Assembly (NCBI RefSeq): GCF_024139115.2
Contig: NC_085139.1
Span: 250,227,236-250,291,235, forward strand
Direction of reading: 5' to 3'
Source: Armigeres subalbatus
Taxonomy: Eukaryota; Arthropoda; Insecta; Diptera; Culicidae
DNA: 64,000 nt
A program made the translations under genes and the position numbers. Of this stretch, positions 23,180-33,791 are shown piece after piece; the first letter of the stretch is position 1; every line of letters starts with the position of its first letter. The notes beneath the pieces were generated by a model, which saw only the letters and a list, made by a program, of their open reading frames with translations, searched no databases and was not told where the DNA came from.

Positions 23180-24092
23180 TTTCTTGAATTATGTTTTCTT
23201 TCAGCATTTTATCAACATGCTCGGTAATTACATTTTTATGTATTGTGGGAACTCTGTATTGCCTGGAGAAAATTGGTTTATCTACAGACGTATTAATTTT
23301 GTGAGTTGCTACCTTAGTGTGTGATAACTTGTCACCATTAACATAAAACACATCATTATAGTGTTCTATAATATCGATAACAGATCTTTTTTCTTCAAAA
23401 TTCATATGGTCAAAATTAAGGATTTCATTTATTCGGTTCTTTGGTTTGTCTTGGTCCATTGACATAATGGAAAAATCTGATACTGAATCATAAATAACGT
23501 CGTTGAAATCAATTTCTACGGATTCATCATTGCCGTTGATCACTGGGATATGAACAAAATTATTGACTGGTCTGCAAATGCAGTTGCCAATATAAACATT
23601 GTTTTTTAATTGCTTCGAATGATAAATTATATCACTATCAGCAGGAACAAAAATTTTTTGAATTATTTCGGTTCTGGGAGGAATTGTAATAACATTTGCT
23701 GCTCTAAGAGTAGCGATATTCGAAAACTTTTGAATATTTTTAATAACTTTCAAGTGTTTATTTTTAAACGACAATTCACCGGAAAATTCACTAAAGAAAT
23801 CACTACCTAGTAACCCGTCACATGGAATTGGAAATGAATCACGCACCAAGTATGTTTTATGCATGATTGAAAAACAATCAAATTTTAAATTAAGTTGCAC
23901 GGATCCAACTGTAGAATTTCTTTCCCTTGTAACTCCATGAAGCGAGATTACATCATTTGGGTTAGCTTTAACGTCAAAATCCATTGCATTAATTTTAACA
24001 AGAGATACTTCTGCACCTGGATCCAAAAGAAATTTCAACGGACGCCTTTTGTATTCGTTGACTTTAATAGACACTATTGGCCTATTTGTCAA
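23118..24092 (-). pseudogene. Aspartic protease and pol N-terminus
   Basis: The frame contains a protease-like core, FLLDPGAEVSLVK, where retroviral proteases normally have DTG or DSG, and a downstream LLGSDF that fits the flap-distal LGxD motif. A linker and the start of the RT (HKINTSVDKPIFSRQYR) follow. The last codons run out of frame with the RT, near short homopolymers at about 23155 and 23120. The Pro in place of Thr/Ser could impair the enzyme or be a family variant. Confidence 0.75.
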
Positions 24093-24109
24093 CCATTGCG
24101 TTTCAAAAG

Positions 24110-25149
24110 GTATTACCGCAAATTTAAAGCTTTCACCAATTCGTTGATCAGCATATCCGGAGGAATTTTCTCCGAAGGAGTGTCGTTTTTTGACTGCAAT
24201 ATGTTGACCTGCTGAGGCTGTTTTTTACGGCACTTGGATTCCACGTGTCCTTGCTTACCGCAGAAATTACATTTCAAATTAGGTTTTTGCCCAGAAGAAC
24301 CAGCTTTACTTGTAAAATTTGATTTCTTTTCGGGATACTGATTGTCATTCTTTAATTTACTGTTATTATTGCCACAAGATAAAGATTTTTGAGGATCAAT
24401 AACTTTTTAATTGTATTATTTTCTGCAATATTTTAGAAAACTATCAGTTGCGTTATTTGAATTGTATGTTCGAAACACAACTTCTATATCTTTTGCATAT
24501 TTAGATGCAGAAGGAAAATCAGGTGCATTATGGGATAATACAACTTGTCTTAAATTTGTATCCCTTATACCTTTCACCCAATAGTCCAATAACAATTTTT
24601 GATAAATAAGTTTAACGGGTTTATCATCCCGTGAGTCTACTGGCGCTTTCTTCAAAAGGTTTCGCTTAACAACATTAAACGATCATAAATATCGGATGCT
24701 CTATCAGCATACGACTTTATATCTTCAGAATGATATTGCGAAAGCAATACCAATTTGTTCATCATAGCACTTAATGGTGTATCATCACAAAATTTGTTTA
24801 GCAAACGATCTTTCAACTCATTGTACTTTGTACAATCCTTGCAAGCTAACCAAACATTATTTGATATTTTCCTGCGAATTATAGCCATGAGGCTTGCTTC
24901 GCAGTCTTCTTCACCAAATTCTTCATAAATGGCATCGCATTGATTGATGAATACTTCAATATTGCTTTTCCCTTTTAATTCGGGAATAACGCTAAACGCA
25001 AAATTGCGATCAAACGACATTTCAAAACTTTTATATTTTGAATCGTTTAAAGAAGAGGCGGAATCGTTCTCCTGAATTAACAATTCCTGCTCTACAACTT
25101 GTCTCTGTATATCTCTAGATCTCAAAGACAAGTTGTTAGACATGTACAA
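24110..25149 (-). pseudogene. Gag with CCHC zinc knuckle (broken)
   Basis: Gag begins at 25149 and runs to 24652. It continues in another frame (24655-24416) and again to a zinc knuckle CNFCGKQGHVESKC (about 24275-24230). The first two frame changes lie at short runs of T or A. Charged coiled-coil-like sequence follows the N-terminus. It would form the particle and bind RNA through the knuckle. Gag leads into the protease frame without a clear gap. Confidence 0.8.
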
Positions 25150-25563
25150 ATTAGTCCTCTAAAGAAAACTGTTTAAAAAAAACGGAAATAGCTTCTATCC
25201 TAGCGAACCCTAGTATATAACTAATCTTAGAAAAAAATTTTCCCTACTCTTATAAAACATCAGAAAAGAAAAAAAAAATGTTATCTAACCTGCTGTTCGT
25301 TAAATCAACGTTGTCCAAGGTTGTCTCGAACTGGGGTGGCTTCGCTGTTTCTCTTCTCAGGGTGACTATGTTGTTCCTCTGCAGGGCTTCGATGGTTTGC
25401 TGTCCTCAGCACTTTCAACGTAATCTCCTTGGCTTTTTTTTCACTTGCCTTCAACTTGGCCACTGGTTCCAAAACTTGGTCACTTGTTTTAACTTAGCTC
25501 GGTGTCTGGTACGTTGACGTTGTTTTTTGATTCCAATATGGGCTGGAGAATTCTATTCCGCAT

Positions 25564-25818
25564 TCAGCTGCTACACCAACGGTTGGTTGCCATTCGATCG
25601 TATACAGATGTTGACATATGCCTGGGTGTGGCTGAACTGATGAAAGCTGCGCGCCTTGGATTCAACACCAGCATTGACAGATTTTCAAGGTGCTTAACTA
25701 TCTTTTCCAAGATATCAGCCTTCTCCAACTTAAATGATAAGCTGCGTCTTTTTCCACAGTAGTCGCTGAGACGTTTAATCACTTCACGTTTTCGACTTCT
25801 GTCAAGACCTGTTACTAT
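25564..25818 (-). pseudogene. Hairy/E(spl)-like bHLH sequence in the Gypsy leader
   Basis: The open stretch between PBS and gag encodes RSRKREVIKRL, a short loop, then KLEKADILEKIVKHLENL (25731-25678). The last block closely matches helix 2 of Hairy/Enhancer-of-split transcription factors. The basic and helix-1 part aligns only loosely. No Orange domain or WRPW tail is convincing, and no ATG starts the frame; a stop lies at 25819-25821. It is best read as a captured host-gene fragment, though a chance or structural resemblance is possible. It is very unlikely to be a host exon in place, because it lies inside the element. Confidence 0.6.
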
Positions 25819-25915
25819 TCATGCAGCCACGTCAAAAATAACACACTATTTTCTAATGTTTCACTATTTTTTTGCAAACTAAAAATAAAATTGCCTGTAC
25901 CACTAAAGTACTTTT

Positions 25916-25927
25916 CCGCTGCCACCA
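25916..25927 (-). promoter_or_regulatory. Primer-binding site, probable tRNA-Leu
   Basis: On the minus strand TGGTGGCAGCGG follows the 5' LTR after one base. It is complementary to a tRNA 3' end CCGCTGCCACCA, which from memory suits a tRNA-Leu (AAG). Confidence 0.7.
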
Positions 25928-25928
25928 A

Positions 25929-26331
25929 TGTAGGAGTTTCTTTCAATTGACGAACTGCTCCTTTTGAATCGTTATTGTAGACTGGTTTATTTTCTAAAAT
26001 CTAACTTATCATTACCCTACTTGGGTTGCTCATACACACGCATAAGCAACCCTCCTACATAGAAGGCACTTCAGATTACATAAAAGGAACAGACATATGT
26101 AATATGTCTGTATGTATATCCTGCGTGAGCTGCAGTTCTCACGCATTCTTCTATGGTTTGGCTTTCGCGTTTACGTTCCCACGCATCGTTTATATGTCCT
26201 TTTATTTAATGTTCTAATCGGGTTCTCTCCTGGAAGGATAGAACCGATAAGTGCGGGCATGTAGGATGCAATAAAAGTGAATTTATGACATTGTTTGTAT
26301 GAAGCGTGGGAATGGAAAGGAGCTCGCCACA
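25929..26331 (-). repeat. 5' LTR of the env-bearing Gypsy element
   Basis: This is 403 bp, with TGTGGCGAGC...CTCCTACA on the minus strand. It ends one base before the primer-binding site. Compared with 17769-18170 it has small differences, so the pair has diverged since insertion. TTAG follows at 26332-26335. Confidence 0.9.
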
Positions 26332-26470
26332 TTAGGGGATTTCGAGAGGGGGAAGATGGTGACCTGAGTCTTCGCCGCGTTGATACAAATCTTCCAGCTG
26401 GAGAGGTATTCTGTCAGGACATCCAGGCATACTTGGAGTTGTTGGAGTTGCCACTAGCGCTCTGATCACT
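26332..26470 (-). pseudogene. Non-LTR RT fragment, upstream part
   Basis: The minus-strand frame includes SWKICINAAKTQVTIFPLSK, with some frame drift upstream. This matches the WKI-x-(2)-A-x-K-T-Q motif found after the catalytic box of jockey-like reverse transcriptases. The Gypsy element is inserted exactly here, and the frame resumes at 17764-17610. Only this short region is recognisable. Confidence 0.65.
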
Positions 26471-27384
26471 CTACATTTGTAGACAAGCTGAAAATCAACT
26501 CGTTTTCGACCGTTGCAGTCTTGTAAAGCAGCAAAAACAAGTTCACTTCTGCCTCCGATGGTTTCGGTAATGTATTTTACCTTTTTCAAGGATTTGCAAT
26601 TAGTTTTAATTTTACAGTCTGTTTTTATTCCATAAGGCTTGCTGGCGGTAATCATCTTTCTCTTGCACGCGCACGGAGGGGATAGGATTTGTTTTCATCG
26701 GGAAACGCTTCCGAAGCGTTCAAAATCACCAAATTTGGTGTTACGTAATTTAAGAAAGAACCCAAATTAGTTTTAAAAAACAAATCAGACAGACAAACAG
26801 ACTAATTTATTAAAAAGTTTTTTATGAATTCTTTGGAATGTTTTTTTTTTTCAAAATCTTTCAATTCGAAAATTAGGTTTAGGGTCATTTAGCCGAACGC
26901 CATTTGGTCGAATAGTTGAAATACGTTTCCTCATTAGGTGTGTTAATTGAGAAGTGAGTAGTGAGACGTAAGAAGTGACAAATGTGAAATGAGTGATTAG
27001 TGCGAGAGCTTGTAGCAAGCAATACGAAGAAAGATTATCTCGGAATAAAGAAGATAATAGGAGGAAGAATGGAAGATGAAAGACAGAAAAAGGAAAAAGG
27101 AAGGAATTAGAAGAAATAATCAAGGAATAAGAAGGAAGAAGGAGGAAGGAAGAATGAAGAATGAATAAGAAAAAGAAAGAAGGAAGAAAGAAGAATAAAG
27201 AAGGAAGAAGGAAGAAAAAGGAAAAAGTATTTATAATGTCTGGCGAATACTCACGCTCCTCTAATGTGAACTTGTACTGTAACATGTGGAAGTGATGGCT
27301 TGACAAATGGAATGCGATTTATTCGACTATGCGTCCAATTAGGGAATTTCGAGCTTATTCAGCAGGTTGCGAAGGCCGACAAAG
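26471..27384. other. Unrecognised DNA with purine-rich repeat
   Basis: Bases 26471-26870 show no gene. A GTCATTTAGCCGAACGCCATTTGGTCG word repeat lies at 26883-26910. GAGAAGTGAG words follow at 26948-27000, then a GGAAGAA/GAAGGAA polypurine tract (about 27030-27235). Long open frames on the opposite strand here are low-complexity artefacts. Confidence 0.55.
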
Positions 27385-27600
27385 GTAGCTTAGTAGCTTA
27401 GTTGGTTAAAGCACCAGTCTAGCGTACTTGTATGGTCGTGGGTTCGAGTCCCATCGAAGGGAAACTGGTTACCTCCAATATATTTTTCAAATCAATATCT
27501 TCCACATAATGTACATATTCACATATGAGTTTTCATAACATTGTAAATTAACGTCCAAGTCGGGTGGTTTAATCCCCGGAAATAGGCAATTACCTTTGAT
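27385..27600 (+). mobile_element. tRNA-like SINE candidate
   Basis: TAGCTTAGTTGG (27394-27405) and GGTTCGAGTCC (27441-27451) have the spacing of RNA polymerase III A and B boxes. The anticodon stem does not form a good tRNA. A non-tRNA body follows (ACTGGTTACCTCCAATATAT and onwards). The 3' end is not clear. It is a SINE or tRNA pseudogene rather than a working tRNA. Confidence 0.5.
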
Positions 27601-27712
27601 TGAACTGAAAATGATCCAGCTAGGCGCATGCAGCGCTCCTAGCGGACAGCAGCAGAACATGGCTGCATTTACAAGTTCAAACCACGATACCTTTTAGTTC
27701 AGGTATCAGGTA

Positions 27713-28147
27713 TCAGAACGTCGGCTGCAGGGGCACGTTCAGTTCAATTTGGGAGATTTGTGCCATCGCCTTCACAGCCTTTTTCATCACACACCTGACG
27801 GAAAAGGAAGTGAACAAAAAGGAAAGGCATGTGGATGGGAGGACAAAGGAAATGTTTGGAAAAGAGCCCTTGAAGAGAGCATACAACGCATAAGCGTACC
27901 TACAAGAGCGGGTTATGAACAACAAAATACTCTGAAGGTTCAGGTTTCTGAAGTCAATTTCACTAAGCAAGTGTTTACCAAATATTTGAAAGCGCAATTG
28001 TGCATAGAATGGGCAGTTACATATTAGATGATAAGAAGTTCCATTCGGATTCACAACTATCAGATGACTCACAACAAACAGATGATTCAACGCATTGAAT
28101 ATTTGCCATGTGATAGTTCAGTCGGCAGTGACCTGTCGAGGCGTTGG
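27713..28147 (-). pseudogene. LOA C-terminal tail
   Basis: A frame reading HLICNCPFYAQLR and then KHLLSEIDF follows the RNase H, after a frame shift near 28090-28148. Related elements have a similar Cys/His-containing tail after RNase H. The 3' end near 27700 resembles 51640-51740, another copy of the same family's end. Confidence 0.65.
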
Positions 28148-28492
28148 CTAAGACACTGCAATTCTTTTTAGACAGATTACTACCGGAGATGGCTCCCGGA
28201 TGTACAATTTTGTTTGAAGACATAAATCCAGACTACTCCAATGCCATTTGTGCTGAGTGACAGCCCAAGAGTTGATCCAAAGCTTCACCCAACACTTGAA
28301 TATTGGAATAGCTGGCTCAGGACCAATAAAGTCATGTGATGCTCCATTACGAGCTAACTCATCAGCCAATTCGTTTCCAGCTATGGAAGAATGGCCAGGT
28401 ACCCATATGAGGTGTAAAGTATTAACTGAATTCAGTTCCTCAATTTGAATGAGATCACTTGGAGCAAGGAAAATGTTGTCCCAATTAACCAT
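28148..28492 (-). pseudogene. LOA RNase H domain
   Basis: WVPGHSSIAGNELADELAR is the C-terminal block of a ribonuclease H (H-G-N-E-x-A-D). Upstream residues continue into the frame at 29046-29303 once the inserted MITE is set aside: HNSLLPL on one side and MVNWDNIF on the other. Downstream, IGPEPAIPI resembles the copy at 52743-53105. Confidence 0.8.
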
Positions 28493-28494
28493 AA

Positions 28495-29068
28495 GGGTCT
28501 GTCCACAAATTACGTAACGCTTCTGGGGCAGGGGGGAGGTCCAACTTGCGTTATACTTTGTTACACTAAAAGGTGGGGGAGGGGTTGGGTACTACCAAAT
28601 GTTACTCCTAACGCGAATAAAAATTTATTTGAATTTCATTTTTTAATCACTGATTGAAGTAATTGCTGTTTATCGCTATCGTATATTAGTCATTATCGAA
28701 ATCATGCATGCTGACATAGCAGGACTGATGTGCGTAAAAATACCAAGCGAATATTGTATTTCTTGACACCACAGTTCTGCAAAACAATGTAAATGGTTAT
28801 GATCGCAAATTCTATTTTCGTTTCTACTAGCTGCATTCTTGATATCCTTGATTTTTGATCATGTGCCGTCCCTATTCTAACAGTAGTGTTAAAAAAATAC
28901 CAAAACCCAAATGCTTCAGAGAAGGAAAAAAATCTGCCTTTAAAATTTCCACAGTTACGCGTTACATGGGGGAGGGAGGGGGTACCAAAAATGTTACTTT
29001 TTGTTACGAGGGGGAGGGAGGGGGTCAAAAACTCGGATTTTTGCGTTACGTAATTTGTGAACAGACCC
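28495..29068. mobile_element. MITE with 26-bp TIRs and TAA duplication
   Basis: The termini are GGGTCTGTCCACAAATTACG with AACGC beyond, and their near-perfect complement. TAA occurs at 28492-28494 and 29069-29071. A 3-bp TAA duplication suits the PIF/Harbinger superfamily. The interior is G-rich (GGGGGAGG) near both ends. No transposase is present. It interrupts the LOA element, and its removal with one TAA leaves that reading frame continuous. Confidence 0.8.
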
Positions 29069-29303
29069 TAAGCGGTAACAACGAATTGTGTGTAGAACTG
29101 CGGTTTACAGGATTCTCTTCCATAAAACCGAGTTCCCATAATCTGTCAGTACAAGAAAATGCCTCTTGTTTGAGATACATGTGTAGTAGGGCCATGTCGA
29201 AGAGAACCTCGAGAGCAGCCGTGAGAGTTGAAGAGAACTCACCAGTCATTGCCATTTGGCACATCCTTTGAAGATGGCCTAATTTAGACTGAATTGTCCT
29301 CAC
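29046..29303 (-). pseudogene. LOA region between RT and RNase H
   Basis: KLGHLQRMCQMAMTG and TAALEVLFDMALLHMYLK match the conserved TPTAALE block found after the RT in LOA- and R1-type elements. Bases 29046-29068 of this frame belong to the MITE, so the real coding part starts at 29069. Confidence 0.7.
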
Positions 29304-29361
29304 TTCCCCCTTTTGCCACCACTTAAGTGTAAATCCATTTGATATATTTGGGTTTTAGACC

Positions 29362-30165
29362 CTAAGTTTTACTAAAGGTTCGTCTGCATTGGCCGAAAGC
29401 CATACACCAACTTTCAACTTCCTGAAGAGCATTTTGCATCAGGTCGATTAAGGTAGTAATGCACAAACCCACTATCAATGTTTGATAGCCGTCGGCAAAT
29501 CCATAGTTAGGAAAACCGCCATTATTGAGTAACCTCAATAGCGTATCTGCAACGAGATTCCACAAAAGTGGAGATAATTCTCCCCCTTGAGGGCATCCGC
29601 AGACACTTAATTTCCTAATCGATGCTTGACGTAATGTCGAGTAGAGATGTCGGTTTTTAAGCATCTGGTGAATCCATTTGGTAATTTTATTAGGTAGCCC
29701 ATGACAACGTGCGGCTTCCAATATTACATCGAAAGACACGTTGTCGAAAGCACCTTCAATATCTAAGTAAGCACCCAAGCACGATTGCTTTTGAGCGAAT
29801 GCTTTCTCGATATCGTAGACAACCTTGTGTAGAAGAGTTACGGTGGACTTTCCAGATTGGTAAGCATGTTGACATGTTGATTAATATGAAGGGGCATGTT
29901 TGCCAAACAGTCATCACGAATCTGATGATCGATAATACGTTCTAAGCATTTCAGGAGAAATTAGGTCAGACTGATGGTTCTAAAACTCTTTGCTTCTACA
30001 TACGAAGCACGTCCCCCTTGTTGAACGACGATTTCTAAAACACAAGGTCTGCGAACGGGATAAATCTCATCCTCCCCTGGAGATTTATAGGGAGCAAAAC
30101 TGTCAAGTGCCCATTGAATCGATTCAGTAGTTATGATTCTACGTGCTTGAGCCCAAGACCCATAG
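29362..30165 (-). pseudogene. LOA reverse transcriptase (inactive)
   Basis: The upstream part (30165-29780) reads SPGEDEIYP and further RT fingers motifs in broken frames. The main part (29778-29362) contains AYLDIEGAFDNVSFD (motif A) and GCPQGGELSPLLWNL, then YGFADGYQTLI, where the second catalytic Asp of FADD is Gly. It is a dead RT. Confidence 0.8.
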
Positions 30166-30675
30166 CTACTTGAAAATCATACATTGAAGATCATCCGTAG
30201 ATGTTATATCGACACATCCAGGGAAGTGCGTATCAAATAAGTGTTCTAACGATTCTTCATCAGAAGAAGTGTAGTCGCTATTTGCCTTGCGAATTTCGCC
30301 AACTTGGAAATCCTTGGATCTCGCAAGAATTGTATTCAATCGACTGGCTTCACTCAAATTGGAAACATTTGCACAAGGGTTTTTCCAGCCGGATCGTTCA
30401 ACAGATCGTAGAGCCTTCTTGTAAGCCTTGCAAGCCAACTTGAAAGAATCCGTCCCTGCTGTATGGCGTCTGTTCCAACTCCTTCTACACTGCTTCCTCA
30501 GCTTAGGCAAATCGGAATTCCACCAAGGGGTTCTTCTTGAGGTTTTTACAGAACGCAAAGGGCAAGCTTCTTCGAAAGCTTCCATGATGTGCAACGTTGT
30601 AGTATAAACTGCATCATCCAAGCCGGTAGGAGTTTCTAGTAAAGGTAGATATCCATGAAATTTGGTAGAGAGCAA
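30166..30675 (-). pseudogene. LOA linker between endonuclease and RT
   Basis: This 169-codon frame contains TPWWNSDLPKLRKQCRRSWN, the WWN...L...R block typical of the segment between endonuclease and RT in LOA/R1/I elements. FEEACPLR precedes it. It is out of frame with the RT. Confidence 0.75.
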
Positions 30676-30845
30676 CTCTGTATAAAGATCCCAGTTGGTT
30701 GAATGACGATTTCTAAATCACAAGATCTACGAAGTAACATTCAAATAATCAAAGTAGATGTAGCGATGGTCACATATCGTTTCCTCATCTGACACATGCC
30801 AATTCGTCAACTCGTGACTGATTCTATTGGAGCAAAGAGTTATGC

Positions 30846-31262
30846 CTAACACCTCTGCTCTATTAGATACCATAAAGTAGTAAGTAAACTAAGTTCGGTA
30901 CTACTTAAGTATTCCATCAAGCTGGAGCTTCTCAGATTGATATCCGAGCTTCCCCAGATGATGTGATGAGCATTAACATCACTGCCGACAATTAGCGGAA
31001 GGCCTTTTGAAGTGCAATATATGACAACTCGTTTGAAAGCATTCGTAGGGGATGGTTCATCATGTGGTAAATAAGCCGAACAATAGAAGCATTTCCTGAC
31101 GGGGGTTCCGCCAGTTGCATCAATTGTGACAGCACATACATCTCTGGTTGTTAGTTCAGAGATAAGTGTAGCAACAATAGCGTTGTTGACAAGCACACAT
31201 GCACGCGGCATTGATGGAGAGTTTGCCATTTCTTTACTGAAAGCAGCAAAAACCGGGTTCAT
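30846..31262 (-). pseudogene. LOA AP-like endonuclease fragment
   Basis: YCSAYLPHDEPSP and LPLIVGSDVNAHHIIWGS correspond to the central part of the apurinic-type endonuclease, with a GSDVNAHH in the place of the usual GDFNAHH. The N-terminal half is absent, and the sequence breaks after LSSTELSLL. The enzyme nicks target DNA in active relatives. Confidence 0.75.
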
Positions 31263-31329
31263 TAGGTACCCTTGAAGAAGCTACCCTTGCGAAAATAGTC
31301 AATCAAATTTTTTATCTATTCGGTCAAAT

Positions 31330-33520
31330 AGCCTGACACCGAAAATTATTTCAGGTATTCCTTTGGATACTATCGGATATTCCATTCCCTCTGAAATGTC
31401 TCCAGTAATTACTCCGGAATTCCCAGCATGAATCCATTTCACAATTCTTAAATTCAGAAAATTCCTCAGGAGTTTCCGAACGAATTCCCAACGGAATTTA
31501 CAAAGGACATCTTGAAGGCATTTCCGACATTTTTAAATTTTCCCAAGAATTCCCCCCGAAAGCACTTTGGAGATAAGTTCAGAAATTCCTTTGGAAATTC
31601 TTCAAGACATTCCTTTGAAAATACAAAGAAGCAGTTATTAGAAAAATTCGACAATTTCTTCGGAAATTCCTTTACGATTTTTTTTACGAATATCTCCAGA
31701 TATTCTTTTGGAAATTCGTTCAGAAATTGCTTTGAAAAACCTTCGAAATTCGGAAATGCCTAAATCCGGCCCTGGGTGGAGCTATTGCAAAAATTTATAA
31801 AGGCGACACATATGTCTCATATAAATATTTTTGGCAGTGTAGGAAATACTGAAGAAATATTTGGAAGTAGATAAAATTTCCAATAGAACTCCGAAAGTTA
31901 TTTCCGAATGATTCCAAAAGGAAGGAATGCACTGAGAAAAATATTTTCGGAAATTCCTTTAGGAGTTACTTTGAAAATTTCTTTGGGAATTCTTGGAAGA
32001 AATTCCGGCGGAATTACGGGAGCCGAGGGTACGGAATTTCTGATGAAATCCCTGGAAGAACTACTGAAAGTATTAGTAAAGGAATTCCTGAAAGAAATTC
32101 TGGAGATGGAATTCCTGGAGAAATTTTTGAAGATATGCCTGACATAGTTCAAAAAAAATGTTTAGAACAAAAAAAAATGTTTCTAGAGGATTTTCCAAAT
32201 GAACTTTTGAATAAATTAATGAAATATCTCCTGGATGAATACTGGAGAAATTTCCGAAGTAACTCAAGAAGTAAATTCCCATGGAATTGTTGAGAATATC
32301 CGAAGAAGTATTATGATAGACTGACTGCAATCCAGATATTTTAATTCCAGATTCAAAACAGGAAGAAACTTCCTAAACGAATTCTGTTTCTGAAGTAATT
32401 TCCGCAGGAATTCCTGTAGAAATCTAGGAATTTATATGAAAAAAATCCAATAGGTGTTTGTTCAAGAGTTTCGTGAATTCCTTCAACAATTCCTTTAGAA
32501 ATTCGTTTAGAAATTCTTGTTTAAAATCTATTCAGGCTGTTCTTTGGAAAATTCTTCAAGAATTCATTCGGAAATTTTTTCTGAAATACATTAAGATATT
32601 CTTTCAGGAATTTCTTCTAAAATTTCTCCAAAAAATCCTCCAGAAACGCTTTCAGGAATAATTGTTAAAAATCCACTCGTAGTTCAGCAAAAAGAAGAAA
32701 TAAATTCAAAAAGAATCTCCGAAGGTCTAAAGGAATTTCTGTAAGAGTTGTTAAAAAAATCCGAAGAAATGACCAAAGGAATTTCTAAAAGAGTTACTGG
32801 AAGAAGCTAAGAAAAAAAAGCCCTGGAAAAAAAATTTCTATAACATTTTCGTTCTGATTTCCAATGGGATTTTTTGAGAAAGTTCTGACAGAATTCTTAA
32901 AATATATTCCGAATAAATTGTTAAAAGAATTTCCGAAGGTATCCCTGAAACAATTTTCGTAGGTACTTAAGAAATTCCTAAATGCATTCATAAAGGAATT
33001 ATCTAATGATTTTTTTATTTCCTAGGAAATCCGAAAGAATACTTGGAAGAATGTCCAAAGAAATTCTTACACAAATTCAAGAATGTCAGAAATTCCTCCA
33101 GGCATTTATTTGGAAATTCCGCTCGGATTTTTTTTATTCTGTTAGGGATTGTTTGGGAAAATTCTAACGAAATATATATGGAAAATCCTTCGGAAATTTT
33201 ATCAGGAATACCTACATTAACTATTCTAGGAATACTTTCGGAAATTGTTTAGGGAAAAATACTTCGAAGAACCCCTTCCGGTAATTTAGAAAAAAATGTC
33301 TTGGAATTCCCTTGAAATTACTCTTGAGAATTTCTTCAACATTTCATTCTGGAATTTTTTAGAAAATTCCTTCAGGTGTTCCTTCGGACATTCCTTCGAA
33401 AATTTTATTAGCAATTCCTCGAGACCTTCGGATGTTCCTTTAGAAATTCTTTCGGAAAACTCTTCAGAAATTCTTCTAGGAATCATTAAAAAATGACTCC
33501 AAAATTTTGCATTATTTATG
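31330..33520 (+). repeat. Degenerate GGAATTCC / AAATTCCTTCGG minisatellite
   Basis: Words such as GGAAATTCCTTTGGAAATTC, AAGGAATTCCTG and TTCGGAAATTC recur over about 2.2 kb without exact period. Both strands therefore give spurious open frames rich in NSFRN. The same word family forms a cleaner 24-bp array at 58922-59165. I see no host gene. Confidence 0.75.
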
Positions 33521-33728
33521 AAAAAAGTTTCTAATTCTCCATGGAAATTTTATTTTGCTGCGGTCTTCAATCGCTCGCTTGTCCCGTCGACAACAGCGTT
33601 TCACTTCCTTTTCAGGCTAAAACTGTGGTGTCTCTTCACTCCTACATCTACCTCCAGGTCTCATCGGTGACCCATTGTTTTCTCTGGGTGAGAAGTTCGC
33701 CCAGATTGTTCTCGCTGGTGGCGTTCTT

Positions 33729-33791
33729 ATTATTATTATCGTCTTTATTTAAGAGGTTTTCAGCCCTTGGCTGGCCCACCTCTGGGGCGGG
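33729..33791 (-). mobile_element. 63-bp 3' end of another non-LTR element
   Basis: Reading the minus strand: GGCCAGCCAAGGGCTGAAAA, then CCTCTTAAATAAAGACGATAA and an ATAATAAT tail. It is flanked by the 13-bp duplication TGGTGGCGTTCTT (33716-33728 and 33792-33804). This is a complete but extremely 5'-truncated LINE insertion. It sits in the RTE linker. Confidence 0.8.

Larger units (their letters stand above)
17769..26331 (-). mobile_element. Env-bearing Ty3/Gypsy LTR retrotransposon (errantivirus-like)
   Basis: The element is 8.56 kb. Its LTRs are at 25929-26331 (5') and 17769-18170 (3'), with a 4-bp duplication TTAG. The minus-strand order is PBS, an unusually long leader, gag with zinc knuckle, protease, RT, RNase H, integrase, env. 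This is the plan of insect errantivirus-type elements. The LTRs differ at roughly eight positions, so it is not brand new. Many frames are broken, mostly by single bases in homopolymers. Two catalytic positions look substituted (see protease and RNase H). Confidence 0.9.
27690..31262 (-). mobile_element. LOA-clade non-LTR retrotransposon
   Basis: On the minus strand the order is endonuclease, linker, reverse transcriptase, RNase H, and a C-terminal CNC-containing tail. An RNase H after the RT and the GCPQGGELSPLLWNL block fit the LOA clade (Lian-like elements of Aedes). The element is interrupted by a MITE at 28495-29068. Frame breaks and a substitution in the catalytic box show it is inactive. 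The 5' end and 3' tail are not precisely defined. Confidence 0.8.

Noticed and set aside
25278..25762. Plus-strand frames in the Gypsy leader
   Set aside because: They are antisense to the bHLH-like sequence and leader and show no motif.
27394..27460. Possible functional tRNA gene
   Set aside because: A and B boxes are present, but the anticodon stem and acceptor pairing are poor, so a SINE or pseudogene is more likely.
31466..33496. Frames such as NSFRNSFRNS on both strands
   Set aside because: Products of a self-complementary degenerate repeat, not protein repeats.
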